Shown: positions 19,676-28,841 of the stretch, piece by piece | Numbering within the stretch: the stretch's first letter is position 1 | Layout of the letters: each line of letters starts with the position of its first letter | Assembly (NCBI RefSeq): GCF_020524495.1 | Contig: NZ_JAIVLB010000015.1 | Span: forward strand, 1-64,000 | Direction: 5' to 3' | Origin: Bacillus stratosphericus | GTDB taxonomy: Bacteria > Bacillota > Bacilli > Bacillales > Bacillaceae | DNA length: 64,000 nt | Notes under the pieces: generated by a model | Databases searched by the model: none | What the model was told of the DNA's origin: nothing | What the model saw: the letters and a program-made list of their open reading frames with translations, nothing else | Made by a program: the position numbers and the translations under genes

Positions 19676-19745
19676 ATTTTGTCCCTCCTGCCATTTGTGT
19701 ATTGTCAATATTATGTACCCTGATTTATCTGAAACCACACTATTT

Positions 19746-21125
19746 TCAAGAAAACTCCTGTGCAGCCGTACCATTCATTTGTACGATATGATTCTTCGCT
19801 TGCTTCATACTTCTCGTTAAACCAAAATGAAAAAAGAGAACATCTCCATCAGAATAATCAGGATGCCTACCTGCTCTCCCAGAAATTTGTATAAGTGCAC
19901 TTTCTGTAAAAATAGTTGATTCTGCACCTAGTACCCCAACCTGAACATTTTGAATGGTTACACCCCTCTCTAAAATAGTTGTGGTAACCAGGACATCGTA
20001 TGTATCATTCCTGAATCTCCTTACCTTTTTTTTTCTATCTTGATCGTCAGCAGAAACACCCTCTACATTTACATGAAGTTCTCGAAGAATAGTCATTACC
20101 TTCTTCATAGTAGAAATAGAAGGAACAAAAAGTAAAACCCTTCTCCTTTTTGTGATATGTTGCTGAAGCCATTTCACCACAGTAAACGGCAGCTGATTCT
20201 TTTTTAATTTCTTTTTCCAATGTCCGATCCATTGAAATGATGGGACCGGTAAAGGTTGTTGATGGAAACGATGAGGAATCTTTACTGCTTCTAATCGTCC
20301 GCGAGAAACGTCTCTTTTCATTCTTTTAGATGGTGTGGCACTTAAGTAAATTTTGATTCCGCTTTTGCTCATGGCCTTATGAACAGCAAACTGAAGACGC
20401 TCATCGATTGAGAAAGGAAAGGCATCGACTTCATCTACAATGAGGACATCAAAAGCATTTTTGTATCTCATCAGCTGATGTGTTGTGGCAATCATAAGCG
20501 GCGCTATTTGAAACCTTTGAGGACTTCCACCATAAAGCACAGCTATATTCACCCCTTGAAATACTTTTCTAATTCGCGGTTCAAGTTCAAGCACAACATC
20601 TGTTCTAGGTGTGGCAATACATACACTCATTCCTTTCTTTAACGCATATTCAATTCCGTGAAAAAGCACCTCTGTTTTCCCTGCCCCGCAAACAGCCCAT
20701 ACTAGTAGATCAGATTTATTTTTTATCGCTTCTATCATTTTTTCTGACGCTACCTTTTGTCCCTTAGACAGCTCTCCCTGCCATGTTAATTCAACTTGAA
20801 ATGTTTCTTTCGTTTGTGGACCAATCCATTCATAAAGAGAGCTACATTCGGTTGCTTTTCCCATCATGATGCATGATCTACAGTACACACATTCTTTTTG
20901 ACACATTTCACACAGAGAGAGAGCAAAATATTGCTTTTTTGATACACCACACCGCAAGCATATAAAACCGCTCGCTTTCCTTTCAATGGCAGGAGTTCTA
21001 GTTATTAACCCTTTCTCCTCCAGCCAATCCAAATTGGATTGTGTGCATCTGCATTCAAAGGTAAGGAGGTGCCGTGAGTGGAGTTGTCCCATTAGTTTCA
21101 TTGCTTTGTTCATGTTCAATTTCAC
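19746..21125 (-). CDS. comFA: ComFA, DNA uptake helicase
   Basis: Membrane-associated ATPase that helps drive single-stranded DNA into competent cells. An N-terminal four-Cys zinc motif (CLRCGVS, CEMCQKECVYCRSC) precedes the DEAD-type helicase core: Walker A VCGAGKTEVL (about residues 150-155), DEVD Walker B, SATP motif III and QISGRAGR motif VI. The best start is GTG at 21125, with AAAGG upstream; a TTG three bases earlier and an ATG at 21113 are alternatives. It is the first gene of the comF operon and faces a hairpin with ComK-box-like arms. Confidence 0.94.
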   Translation of the reverse strand: MKLNMNKAMKLMGQLHSRHLLTFECRCTQSNLDWLEEKGLITRTPAIERKASGFICLRCGVSKKQYFALSLCEMCQKECVYCRSCIMMGKATECSSLYEWIGPQTKETFQVELTWQGELSKGQKVASEKMIEAIKNKSDLLVWAVCGAGKTEVLFHGIEYALKKGMSVCIATPRTDVVLELEPRIRKVFQGVNIAVLYGGSPQRFQIAPLMIATTHQLMRYKNAFDVLIVDEVDAFPFSIDERLQFAVHKAMSKSGIKIYLSATPSKRMKRDVSRGRLEAVKIPHRFHQQPLPVPSFQWIGHWKKKLKKNQLPFTVVKWLQQHITKRRRVLLFVPSISTMKKVMTILRELHVNVEGVSADDQDRKKKVRRFRNDTYDVLVTTTILERGVTIQNVQVGVLGAESTIFTESALIQISGRAGRHPDYSDGDVLFFHFGLTRSMKQAKNHIVQMNGTAAQEFS

Positions 21126-21139
21126 CAAACACCTTTCAA

Positions 21140-21180
21140 TTGATGTTTGCCTATTATGTACAAAGACCTGAGCTTTCGTC
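21140..21180 (-). promoter_or_regulatory. Possible SigA promoter of comFA
   Basis: On the minus strand TTGGAC, 17 bases, then TACATA lies 20-60 bases before the comFA start. The -10 is imperfect. It is the only reasonable promoter in the degV-comFA gap. Confidence 0.4.
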
Positions 21181-21200
21181 CAACTGCAATAACAGAAAAA

Positions 21201-21236
21201 TAAATCCCCTTTTTTATGAGAAAAGGGGATTTTGAG
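21201..21236 (-). terminator. degV terminator that also resembles paired ComK boxes
   Basis: AAATCCCC/GGGGATTT pair with A/T extension and are followed by ATTTTT on the minus strand, a good terminator for degV. Both arms also fit the ComK box AAAA-N5-TTTT: an exact one at 21221-21233 and TAAA-N5-TTTT at 21201-21213, separated by seven bases. This is upstream of the ComK-dependent comFA gene in related species, so the element may do both jobs. Confidence 0.7.
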
Positions 21237-21238
21237 TT

Positions 21239-22081
21239 CTATCTGATTACCCAGCCAATACCTAATGAGCCTTCGCCTAGATGAGTGCCGATCACGGCAC
21301 CAAAATAGCTTTTATAAAATTCAACATGTGGGTACTTTTCTGATAAATGCGCCAACAATTCTTCTGCTTCTTCTTCTCTATTTCCATGAATGATTGCTGC
21401 TCTCATCGGAACACCGCATGATGCATCTTCATCAAATAATTCAAAAATACGGGAAATGGCCTTTTTACGTGTACGAATCTTTTCAAAAAGGACAATTAGC
21501 TTGTTGTCAAAATGAAGGATAGGCTTTACCTTTAAGAGGCTTCCAATAAAAGCCTGAGCACCATTTAATCTGCCGCCTCTTTGCAAATGAGTTAAGTCGT
21601 CTACCATAAAATAGGCTCGTTCGTTTTCTTTCAATTGATTGAGATGTGTTAAAACCTCTTCTGGAGAAGCACCTTTTTGAATTTTTTCAGCAGCTTCTAA
21701 TGCATAAAAACCCTGCACCATACAACTAGTTTCTGAATCAAACGGATAAATGTCAATTCCTTCAACCATATCGTTTGCTATGGCTGCACTATTATAAGTT
21801 CCACTGATTCCACTTGAAAGATGAATACTAATCACAGCGTCGTGTGTTTCACTTAATTTTTCATATAATTCTACTAGTTCACCAAAAGCAGGCTGAGAGG
21901 TTGTTGGAAGGTCTTTATGCTTTTTTACTTCCTCATAATATGCCTTCCAATCCATCTCTATTTCTTCTCGATACGATTCACTGCCAAAGATGACGTTAAG
22001 GGGGATCATATGAATTTGATGTTTGTCACGTAGCTCTTGTGGTATATAAGCAGTACTGTCTGTTACAACGGCTATTTTCAT
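21239..22081 (-). CDS. degV: DegV family fatty-acid-binding protein
   Basis: The 280-residue protein begins MKIAVVTDSTAYIP and contains ISIHLSSGISGTYNSA, the two hallmark segments of DegV-type (FakB-like) proteins that bind a fatty acid in the cleft between two alpha/beta domains. Family members present fatty acids to the FakA kinase. It lies between degU and comFA as in B. subtilis. Confidence 0.93.
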   Translation of the reverse strand: MKIAVVTDSTAYIPQELRDKHQIHMIPLNVIFGSESYREEIEMDWKAYYEEVKKHKDLPTTSQPAFGELVELYEKLSETHDAVISIHLSSGISGTYNSAAIANDMVEGIDIYPFDSETSCMVQGFYALEAAEKIQKGASPEEVLTHLNQLKENERAYFMVDDLTHLQRGGRLNGAQAFIGSLLKVKPILHFDNKLIVLFEKIRTRKKAISRIFELFDEDASCGVPMRAAIIHGNREEEAEELLAHLSEKYPHVEFYKSYFGAVIGTHLGEGSLGIGWVIR

Positions 22082-22162
22082 TCTTAAATACCTTCCTTAT
22101 TCGTTACTCTTTTTTATTCTAAAGGAATGATCATTGTTTTCGTTAGATTTATAATAGTAATC

Positions 22163-22192
22163 AAAAAAGCCTGCCTAATCAATAGGCAAGCC
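22163..22192 (-). terminator. Terminator of degU
   Basis: GCTTGCCTA and TAGGCAGGC (one mismatch) enclose a five-base loop, followed by six T on the minus strand, about 100 bases after the degU stop. Confidence 0.8.
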
Positions 22193-22293
22193 ACTATCTC
22201 CGAAAAAGACTTCTTATCAAACCTATCATTTCACTCAATCTAAGGATGTGAGAGAACCAAAAACAGGCGAAAAAGGAGTACTTGTCCGGAACA

Positions 22294-22983
22294 TTATCTC
22301 ATTTCTACCCAGCCGTTTTTAATCGCTACAACAACAGCTTGTGTACGGTCGTTTACATTCATTTTTTGCAAAATGTTACTTACGTGGTTTTTGACTGTTT
22401 TCTCACTAATAAAGAGCGATTCACCAATTCCTCTATTGCTCTTTCCATCAGCTAACATTTGAAGAACTTCACATTCACGTCTTGTTAAAATATGAAGTGG
22501 TCTGCGAATCTCTGGGTATACCTCGTGCTGTGGATATGCTGAAACACCACTAGTCGCTAGACGTCGAAATTCATTTACTAAGTTATGAGTTACTTTTGGA
22601 TGTAAATAAGATCCTCCGTCAGCTACTACTTTTACTGCTTCAATGAGAGTGTCTGCATCCATTTCTTTTAACAGGTAACCTCTCGCACCTGTTTTCAATG
22701 CATGTGTCACATAGTTTTCATCGTCATGAATAGATAGAATAATGACTTTTGATTCGGGATAAAGCTCTACTAGCTGCTTTGTAGCCTCTACACCATTTAC
22801 ATTCGGCATATTAATGTCCATAATGACAACATCCGGATGATAGTGCTCTACAATACGTGCAGCTTCGTCACCGTCGTCTCCTTCTGCAACTACTTCAAAA
22901 GTAGGTTCAAAATCTAAAATCCGTTTGACACCTTCACGGAATAATTGGTGGTCATCAATAATTACAATATTTACTTTAGTCAC
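22294..22983 (-). CDS. degU: Response regulator DegU
   Basis: NarL/LuxR-type regulator of exoenzymes, competence, motility and biofilm. The 229-residue protein has a receiver domain (Asp pair at 10-11, phospho-acceptor Asp56 in VVIMDINMP, Lys in the [13 protein letters not shown] region) and a C-terminal HTH ([35 protein letters not shown]). It starts with GTG preceded by GGGGAGG. It is 64 bases after degS. Confidence 0.97.
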   Translation of the reverse strand: MTKVNIVIIDDHQLFREGVKRILDFEPTFEVVAEGDDGDEAARIVEHYHPDVVIMDINMPNVNGVEATKQLVELYPESKVIILSIHDDENYVTHALKTGARGYLLKEMDADTLIEAVKVVADGGSYLHPKVTHNLVNEFRRLATSGVSAYPQHEVYPEIRRPLHILTRRECEVLQMLADGKSNRGIGESLFISEKTVKNHVSNILQKMNVNDRTQAVVVAIKNGWVEMR

Positions 22984-23047
22984 AAGCTACGCCTCCCCAT
23001 GTTTATTGTTCTACACCTGAACTTTATGGTCAATATGTCTTTTGACT

Positions 23048-24223
23048 CTATTTTACAATTTTATTCTGCAATGTTAACGGCACTCTAATCATGATGAATG
23101 TCCCTAGACCTATTTTTGAGTCTATGGTTATTTTACCTTCTAGTAAGTCTACGCGCTCTTTCATGCCAAGTAAACCAAAGGATTTGTTTTTGATTGTTTT
23201 GACATCCTTCATATCAAAGCCTTTTCCATCATCTTTGATAATTAATGTCACAGAATTTTTTGTTACTTCTACCTTTACAGAAATTTCTCCAGCTTCAGAA
23301 TGTTTTAAGGAATTAGTGACAGCTTCTTGGGCTAGCCTAAACAGTGCCACTTCAAATTGAGAAGCAATTCTTTCGTTTTCTGTATCACCTATGCATTGGA
23401 ACGTAATCTTGGTGTTTCCATCATACTCTTCAATTGTATTTAAGTATTTTCTTAATGTCGGAATGAGACCTAAATCATCTAAAGCCATCGGTCTTAAATC
23501 ATAAATGATTCTTCTCACTTCGTACAGAGCATTTCGCACATTGTGTCTGAGACTTCTAATTTCTTTAAAGCCCTCCTCTGTACCACGGTCTCTAAAAATC
23601 CGTTCAATCAATTCAGAACGCATCATTACGTTTGCCAGCATCTGAGCAGGACCGTCATGAATTTCCCGGGACACCCTTTTGCGCTCTTCTTCCTGCGCTT
23701 CAATAATTCTTAGACCAAAATCTTGTTTTGCCTGTGCATCTTCCAGCAAAACGCCCACCTGGCGTAAATCCTGGTTGAGATAGTTGAGGACAACCGTGAT
23801 CTGACTCACAAGCGTTTCAGAACGTTCAATGACGTCTTGTAGGTTTAATAAGCGTCTTTCGAGATCGTCTCTTCTCTCTCTCAACTGCTTTTCACGCTGT
23901 TGGATCATGGTGAGTTCTACTTGAAGATTATGTGCTTTTTCATAGGCCTCTCGAATTTCGTCTTCGCTGAATTTGTTGAAGTTTCTGCTGACCTCAGATA
24001 AGCGATTTCTAGCATGTCTCGTATGGACTTCTAGTTTATCCCCAAAGTCGATTACTTCGTTCACTTGCTGCTTGATTTGCTTAAGCTCTTCTACTAGGCT
24101 TTCATATTGTTGACGGGACTGTTCGCCTATTCTAAATACTTCGTCCTTGCTACCATCAACTGTACTTAGCATTTTTATGATGATTGAATCCAATAATTTC
24201 GGATCCATTTTGGGTGTTGTCAT
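23048..24223 (-). CDS. degS: Sensor histidine kinase DegS
   Basis: Cytoplasmic kinase (391 residues, no membrane segments) that phosphorylates DegU. The N-terminal sensor domain is a long coiled coil (residues 30-180). The HisKA_3 motif KRVSREIHDGPAQML holds the phosphorylated His near residue 190, and the ATPase domain has DDGKGFD and GLLGMKERV. I take the ATG at 24223 with GGGAGGG upstream; a start ten codons earlier is possible but lies before that site. Confidence 0.97.
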   Translation of the reverse strand: MTTPKMDPKLLDSIIIKMLSTVDGSKDEVFRIGEQSRQQYESLVEELKQIKQQVNEVIDFGDKLEVHTRHARNRLSEVSRNFNKFSEDEIREAYEKAHNLQVELTMIQQREKQLRERRDDLERRLLNLQDVIERSETLVSQITVVLNYLNQDLRQVGVLLEDAQAKQDFGLRIIEAQEEERKRVSREIHDGPAQMLANVMMRSELIERIFRDRGTEEGFKEIRSLRHNVRNALYEVRRIIYDLRPMALDDLGLIPTLRKYLNTIEEYDGNTKITFQCIGDTENERIASQFEVALFRLAQEAVTNSLKHSEAGEISVKVEVTKNSVTLIIKDDGKGFDMKDVKTIKNKSFGLLGMKERVDLLEGKITIDSKIGLGTFIMIRVPLTLQNKIVK

Positions 24224-24444
24224 GGCTTTTCCCTCCCGTAACAGTGATGTCATCTTTTTTTATTATAAATGTCATTGATCTGCATTTTATGTCGAATTAT
24301 AATGAAAGAATGCGTATAAATCATGAAGTTTTTATGACGACCCTTTTTACGCTCCTATCATCATAACAAAATACGCTGTAAAATTCTAAAGCCAATGCAA
24401 ATTTTCTCTAGTCTTACAATTTGCTTGTCAGGAGGGTATGTCTT

Positions 24445-25113
24445 TTGCTGAACCGCTATCTTACAGTAAAAAGTCGTGGCGAGCATGAGGTCGTCATTGA
24501 AAAATCACGTTTTATTTGTCATATACAGCGTGCTGTCTCAGAAGAAGAAGCACAAGCATTTATACAAACCATTAAAAAACAACATTGGAATGCCACACAT
24601 AATTGTTCAGCTTATCTCATTGGTGAAAATGATTTGATTCAAAAAGCAAATGATGATGGTGAACCAAGTGGTACAGCAGGTGTGCCAATGCTTGAAGTGC
24701 TAAAGAAACGTAAGCTTAAAGATACAGTCGTTGTGGTCACTCGCTATTTCGGCGGTATCAAATTAGGTGCCGGTGGATTAATTCGTGCCTACGGAAAGTC
24801 TGTATCAGAAGCAATCAATCATGTTGGTACGGTAGAATGTTGCTTAATGCGTACGATGCACACAACAATAGATTATACATGGCTTGGAAAGGTAGAGAAT
24901 GAGCTTAGAGCCTCATCTTTTCAGCTAAAAGAAATCCATTATGCCGAAGATGTTATTTTTGAGACGTATGTAGAAGAATCACAAACAGAGCAGTTCATCA
25001 AATGGATGACTGAGCTGACAAATGGAAACAGTGTTACAAAAGAAGGTGTACTTATTTATTTAGAAAAGGACATTTGTCCGATAAAGGAGAAAGATGAATG
25101 GCACAACGAGTAA
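24445..25113 (+). CDS. yvyE: IMPACT/YigZ family protein YvyE
   Basis: Protein of 222 residues with the IMPACT-family core: EKSRFICHIQ, THNCSAYLIG, DDGEPSGTAGVPMLEVL and VVVTRYFGGIKLGAGGLIRAYG. Relatives act near the ribosome or in translation control in eukaryotes; the bacterial role is not fixed. The start is most likely the TTG at 24445, eight bases after GGAGGG. It is transcribed away from degS and overlaps tagV by 16 bases, so the two are probably coupled. Confidence 0.9.
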   Translation: MLNRYLTVKSRGEHEVVIEKSRFICHIQRAVSEEEAQAFIQTIKKQHWNATHNCSAYLIGENDLIQKANDDGEPSGTAGVPMLEVLKKRKLKDTVVVVTRYFGGIKLGAGGLIRAYGKSVSEAINHVGTVECCLMRTMHTTIDYTWLGKVENELRASSFQLKEIHYAEDVIFETYVEESQTEQFIKWMTELTNGNSVTKEGVLIYLEKDICPIKEKDEWHNE

Positions 25114-26138
25114 AAGTGCGTGTACGAAAGAAAAAATGGAAGAAGAAAAAGATTTTCAAACGTATTCTGATCTTATTTTTGCTTCTCTTCATCTGCATGG
25201 GCGGATTTGCAGTATATAAAATTGTTAATACACTTCAGGCTGCTGACAAAACATATGATGAATTAGAGCGCGGGGAGAAATCAAAGCTCCGTGATGCTGT
25301 GATTGACATTAAGAAGAAACCTTTCTCTGTTCTATTTGTCGGAATTGAAGATTATGCCACGAATGGTGATTATGGCCGTTCAGATTCACTCATTGTCGCA
25401 ACCATTAATCCTCAGGATAAAACGATGAAAATGGTTAGTATTCCTCGTGACACACGGGTACAGCTTGCAAGTGATACGACAGGAAGTAAAGGAAAGATTA
25501 ATGCGGCATTTGCTAAAGGCGGAAAAGACGAAACGATTGAAACTGTCGAACAATTCTTGCATATTCCGATCGACAAATATGCAACAGTGGATTTTGAGGG
25601 CTTCAAAGATGTCATTGATGAAGTGGGTGGAATTGATATAGATGTTCCATTTGACTTCAATGAAAAAAGTGACGTCAAAAAATCAAAAAAGATTTACTTT
25701 AAAAAAGGAAATATGCATTTAAACGGGGAAGAAGCACTTGCTTACGCACGTATGAGAAAACAAGATCCACGTGGTGATTTCGGGCGTAACGATCGTCAGA
25801 AACAAATTTTACGAGCAATGATCGATCAAATGGCGAAACCAAATAACATTGCAAACATCGATAATATCGCAAGAGAAGTAAGTGATCACATTACGACCAA
25901 TTTCCGTATCACGGAAGGCCTTGCTCTTCAGCAAATTTACAGTGGTTTTAAAGGAGACGACACAGAAACAATTTCTATTAAAGGATCAGACCTTTATTTA
26001 GGACCAAATCGAACGTACTACTTCGAGCCAGATCAAACCAACTTGGCTGAGCTGCAAAATGAATTACGGACGCATTTAAAGCTTCCTATTGAGTCATCCA
26101 TTGGAACAGATTCACAGACCAATTCATCAGGACAATAA
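25098..26138 (+). CDS. tagV: LCP-family cell wall ligase TagV
   Basis: LytR-CpsA-Psr phosphotransferase that attaches wall teichoic acid to peptidoglycan. The 346-residue protein has a basic cytoplasmic start, one membrane helix (ILILFLLLFICMGGFAVYKIV, 25-45) and the extracellular LCP domain with DYGRSDSLIVATINP, SIPRDTRV and the Arg-rich DFGRNDRQKQIL. Its position beside yvyE and tagO fits B. subtilis TagV (YvhJ). Its terminator has been split by an IS remnant. Confidence 0.93.
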   Translation: MAQRVKVRVRKKKWKKKKIFKRILILFLLLFICMGGFAVYKIVNTLQAADKTYDELERGEKSKLRDAVIDIKKKPFSVLFVGIEDYATNGDYGRSDSLIVATINPQDKTMKMVSIPRDTRVQLASDTTGSKGKINAAFAKGGKDETIETVEQFLHIPIDKYATVDFEGFKDVIDEVGGIDIDVPFDFNEKSDVKKSKKIYFKKGNMHLNGEEALAYARMRKQDPRGDFGRNDRQKQILRAMIDQMAKPNNIANIDNIAREVSDHITTNFRITEGLALQQIYSGFKGDDTETISIKGSDLYLGPNRTYYFEPDQTNLAELQNELRTHLKLPIESSIGTDSQTNSSGQ

Positions 26139-26141
26139 AAA

Positions 26142-26424
26142 ACAACCCGCTTCCTATGATAGGATCCCCTCATAGTAGACAGAAAAAAGAAAGCATACTA
26201 ATCTGTCTATAATGGAGGGGTTTTTTTGGGGAAACACGTAAAATTCAAAATAGCTGAAGCAGTTCAAGAAGCAGTATGTAAATATATCTATTTTACAACC
26301 ATCAACGATTCCAACAGAAGTTAAACAACCTGAGCCCATATCAATACAGGACTCAGGCTGCTTAGTGTCTTTTTAACACTGTCTACTTGACAGGGGTCAC
26401 TTCATTAGGAACAGGTTGTTTTTT
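26142..26424. terminator. Split terminator between tagV and tagO
   Basis: The left arm (AAAACAACC...TTCCTA, about 26142-26157) and right arm (TAGGAA..GGTTGTTTTTTT, about 26406-26425) are complementary and would form a T-tailed hairpin for the convergent genes tagV and tagO. They are separated by the 236-bp IS3-like remnant, which occupies the loop. Confidence 0.65.
26163..26398 (+). mobile_element. IS3-like remnant A, internally deleted
   Basis: A 236-bp element bounded by imperfect 20-bp inverted repeats (GATCCCCTCATAGTAGACAG at the left, TGTCTACTTGACAGGGGTC at the right). The left part has a possible OrfA start (GKHVKFK), and the right part decodes to the C-terminal end of an IS150-type transposase (QRFQQKLNNLSPYQYRTQAA) with a one-base frameshift. 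Nearly all of both open frames is gone, so it is not autonomous. It is related to but distinct from copies B and C. Confidence 0.75.
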
Positions 26425-27491
26425 TATTGCCTTTTGACCATGCGCTTATAGAATTTTGTAAATGGTTTAAACTCTTCGTTCACTAAACCAGTGACTTCCG
26501 CAATGACTTGCATAAACATGACCAGTAAAAATATAATGATCAGTGATAACCAAATGGTTGCGCTTGTCATCAAAATCGCACTCAAGCTGAAGACTAAGCC
26601 AATCATGTAAATTACGATCACAGCCATTCGATGAGATAAGCCAAAGGCCATGAGTCTATGATGGATGTGAGATTTGTCAGGCGCCGAAATTGGCTGTTTA
26701 TTTAATATCCGCCTGATGATCGCAAAAGTGGTATCGAAAATAGGGACACCTAAGATGATCACCGGGATAACGACACTAAACAAAGTGACACTTTTGTATA
26801 ACCCTAACAGAGACAGCACTGAAATCATGTAGCCTAAAAATAATGAGCCTGTATCACCCATAAAAATCTTTGCCGGATGGAAGTTATAAAATAGAAAGCC
26901 GATTGTACTGCCAATGACGACAAGAGACAAAGAAAGAATGAGTATCTTGTCAGCAGAAAATGCCATCACAGCAATCGTTGTTAAACCGATGACAGAAATT
27001 CCGGCAGCAAGTCCATCCAGGCCGTCAATTAAATTGATCGCATTTGTGATTCCGACAATCCATAACACAGTTAGGGGATATGCCATCCAGCCTAACTCGA
27101 GTCGATCTGTTAAGAAAGGAACAGAGAAAAAGTCCATTTTTAAACCCGTGCTCACGATCAAGCAAGCCACGAGAACTTGCACGAGAAATTTAAATTTTGC
27201 ACTTAAATTATATTTATCATCAAATATACCTAAAATGACGATGAGTACGGCACCAACTGAAATAGCTGTAATTTTATTATGTAGAAACAGCCCACCTGCT
27301 AATGCTCCAGCCACTACCCCAATAAAAATCGCCAAACCGCCCATTCGAGGCATTACTTTATCATGAACTTTTCGTTTATTCGGCTGGTCCACTGCACCAA
27401 TCTTAATTGCAAACTTTTTGACGATTGGTGTCACAATTAAAACTGTAGCCAGAGAGACAAAAAACGCTAACAGGGCGCGTTCGTATTCCAT
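26424..27491 (-). CDS. tagO: UDP-GlcNAc:undecaprenyl-phosphate GlcNAc-1-phosphate transferase
   Basis: First enzyme of wall teichoic and teichuronic acid synthesis: transfers GlcNAc-1-P to undecaprenyl phosphate on the inner membrane face. The 355-residue protein has about ten membrane helices and the PNPT-family motifs PNKRKVHDKVMPRMGG, DDKYNLSAK, NAINLIDGLDGLAAG and the late HIHHRL loop. ATG at 27491 follows AAGGAGAC. It converges with tagV. Confidence 0.96.
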   Translation of the reverse strand: MEYERALLAFFVSLATVLIVTPIVKKFAIKIGAVDQPNKRKVHDKVMPRMGGLAIFIGVVAGALAGGLFLHNKITAISVGAVLIVILGIFDDKYNLSAKFKFLVQVLVACLIVSTGLKMDFFSVPFLTDRLELGWMAYPLTVLWIVGITNAINLIDGLDGLAAGISVIGLTTIAVMAFSADKILILSLSLVVIGSTIGFLFYNFHPAKIFMGDTGSLFLGYMISVLSLLGLYKSVTLFSVVIPVIILGVPIFDTTFAIIRRILNKQPISAPDKSHIHHRLMAFGLSHRMAVIVIYMIGLVFSLSAILMTSATIWLSLIIIFLLVMFMQVIAEVTGLVNEEFKPFTKFYKRMVKRQ

Positions 27492-27600
27492 AGGTCAGTC
27501 TCCTTCTAAATTGAAATCTGTATTTTGTATATTGGCCGCTCTTTCCATTATACAATTGAATATAGGATGATCACAAGCTCCCTCTGTGAAGAAGATACAA

Positions 27601-27636
27601 ATAAAAACGCACAATCCTGAATCAATTATGCGTTTT
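27601..27636 (-). terminator. Terminator of the tua operon
   Basis: AAAACGCA and TGCGTTTT pair across an 17-base loop and are followed by T/A-rich sequence on the minus strand. The first arm overlaps the last codons of tuaH. Confidence 0.72.
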
Positions 27637-28825
27637 CTTTAATATTCGTTAATTCCACCATATTTGTGAACAGCGCATGCCAATCTTTTTTCTTTGCCCG
27701 ACTTTGTCTTAGATGTTTGTAGGTCAAGTCGTCTTTTTTGCTGATCACTTTTTGACAGGCTTCTACGAAAAGAGCTGGATTTTTGCCCTCTAAATACTCA
27801 TACACATTATTCTCTCTTAGCCTTTCCGTTGACGGAAGATTTAAACCTACTACAGGCTTTCCTGCAGCTAAAAATTCAAATAGCTTAAGCGGGAAAACCG
27901 CTTTATTATAAGGAGACTGTTTGTATGGCATCATTCCTACATCAATCAGTTTCATATACGCAGGCACTTTTTCTGGTGCAACAGCCCCTGTCCAAATGAC
28001 ATTTGGCAGTTTGAGTGCATGCTGAAAAGATGGATCTCCATTTGTTCCATCCGGACCGACAAATAAAAATGTCCAATCTGGCTGCATGTGAGCAACTTGC
28101 GCAATCATGTCAAAATCGAGCTTCGGCTTGATTCCTCCAATAAAGCCAAGAACGGTTCCTTTTCTTCCTTCTAGCACATCCTCCTTACAAGGGAGAGTGC
28201 TTTTCGCAAACATATCGTATTCAACCCCATTTTCCACTGTGAACACATCTTTCGGTTCACCCATGAGACGCTTTTTGATTTGATCGTGTAAATATTGTGA
28301 AGAGCATGTAATACTATGTGAGTATTTAATAATACGATTCTCTGCTTTTACAATGACACGCTGTCTCATATAAGAGAGGATGTTATTTTTCCCGCTTATC
28401 GGCTCTCCCCACAGATCACTGCAATCATACACAATATGTTTCCATTTAAATAAAGAAGATAAGAGCGGAAAGCCAGGAAACGTATACCATAAGCAAACAG
28501 CTACCCCCTTCTTTTCCTCCTGCCGCAAATGCTCAAGAAGTGGGGACAACTTATGAATATAGAACATATCTTGATAACGACCAAAGCGAAAAAATTTGCT
28601 CTTAAACACATCAGGAATGGTCATTTGCTTCATTCGATCCGTTATGGGCTGAAAGGGAGCTGTATGACGGGCTGAAGATGGACATACCCAAATAACCTCT
28701 TTCGTTTCTGGATCAGATGCTAGAAATTCAGCCAAGCGATGCCGTCTGTACCTCAGGCCATCCTGCCCCCATTCTCCCGTTGCTACGATAACATGTATGA
28801 TCGAGTTGGCTTTCACCTTTATCAC
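27626..28825 (-). CDS. tuaH: Teichuronic acid glycosyltransferase TuaH
   Basis: Last gene of the tua operon; 399 residues, close to the B. subtilis protein. The C-terminal half is GT-B like, with GFIGGIKPKLDFDMIAQVA, a sugar-nucleotide region (GMMPYKQSPYNKAVFPLKLFEFLAAGKPVVGLN) typical of GT4/GT1 enzymes, and no membrane segments. It probably adds a sugar during teichuronic acid assembly. It starts with GTG (28825); a second GTG nine bases later is equally possible. Confidence 0.88.
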   Translation of the reverse strand: MIKVKANSIIHVIVATGEWGQDGLRYRRHRLAEFLASDPETKEVIWVCPSSARHTAPFQPITDRMKQMTIPDVFKSKFFRFGRYQDMFYIHKLSPLLEHLRQEEKKGVAVCLWYTFPGFPLLSSLFKWKHIVYDCSDLWGEPISGKNNILSYMRQRVIVKAENRIIKYSHSITCSSQYLHDQIKKRLMGEPKDVFTVENGVEYDMFAKSTLPCKEDVLEGRKGTVLGFIGGIKPKLDFDMIAQVAHMQPDWTFLFVGPDGTNGDPSFQHALKLPNVIWTGAVAPEKVPAYMKLIDVGMMPYKQSPYNKAVFPLKLFEFLAAGKPVVGLNLPSTERLRENNVYEYLEGKNPALFVEACQKVISKKDDLTYKHLRQSRAKKKDWHALFTNMVELTNIKENA

Positions 28826-28841
28826 CTTTTTTCCCTTCTGT

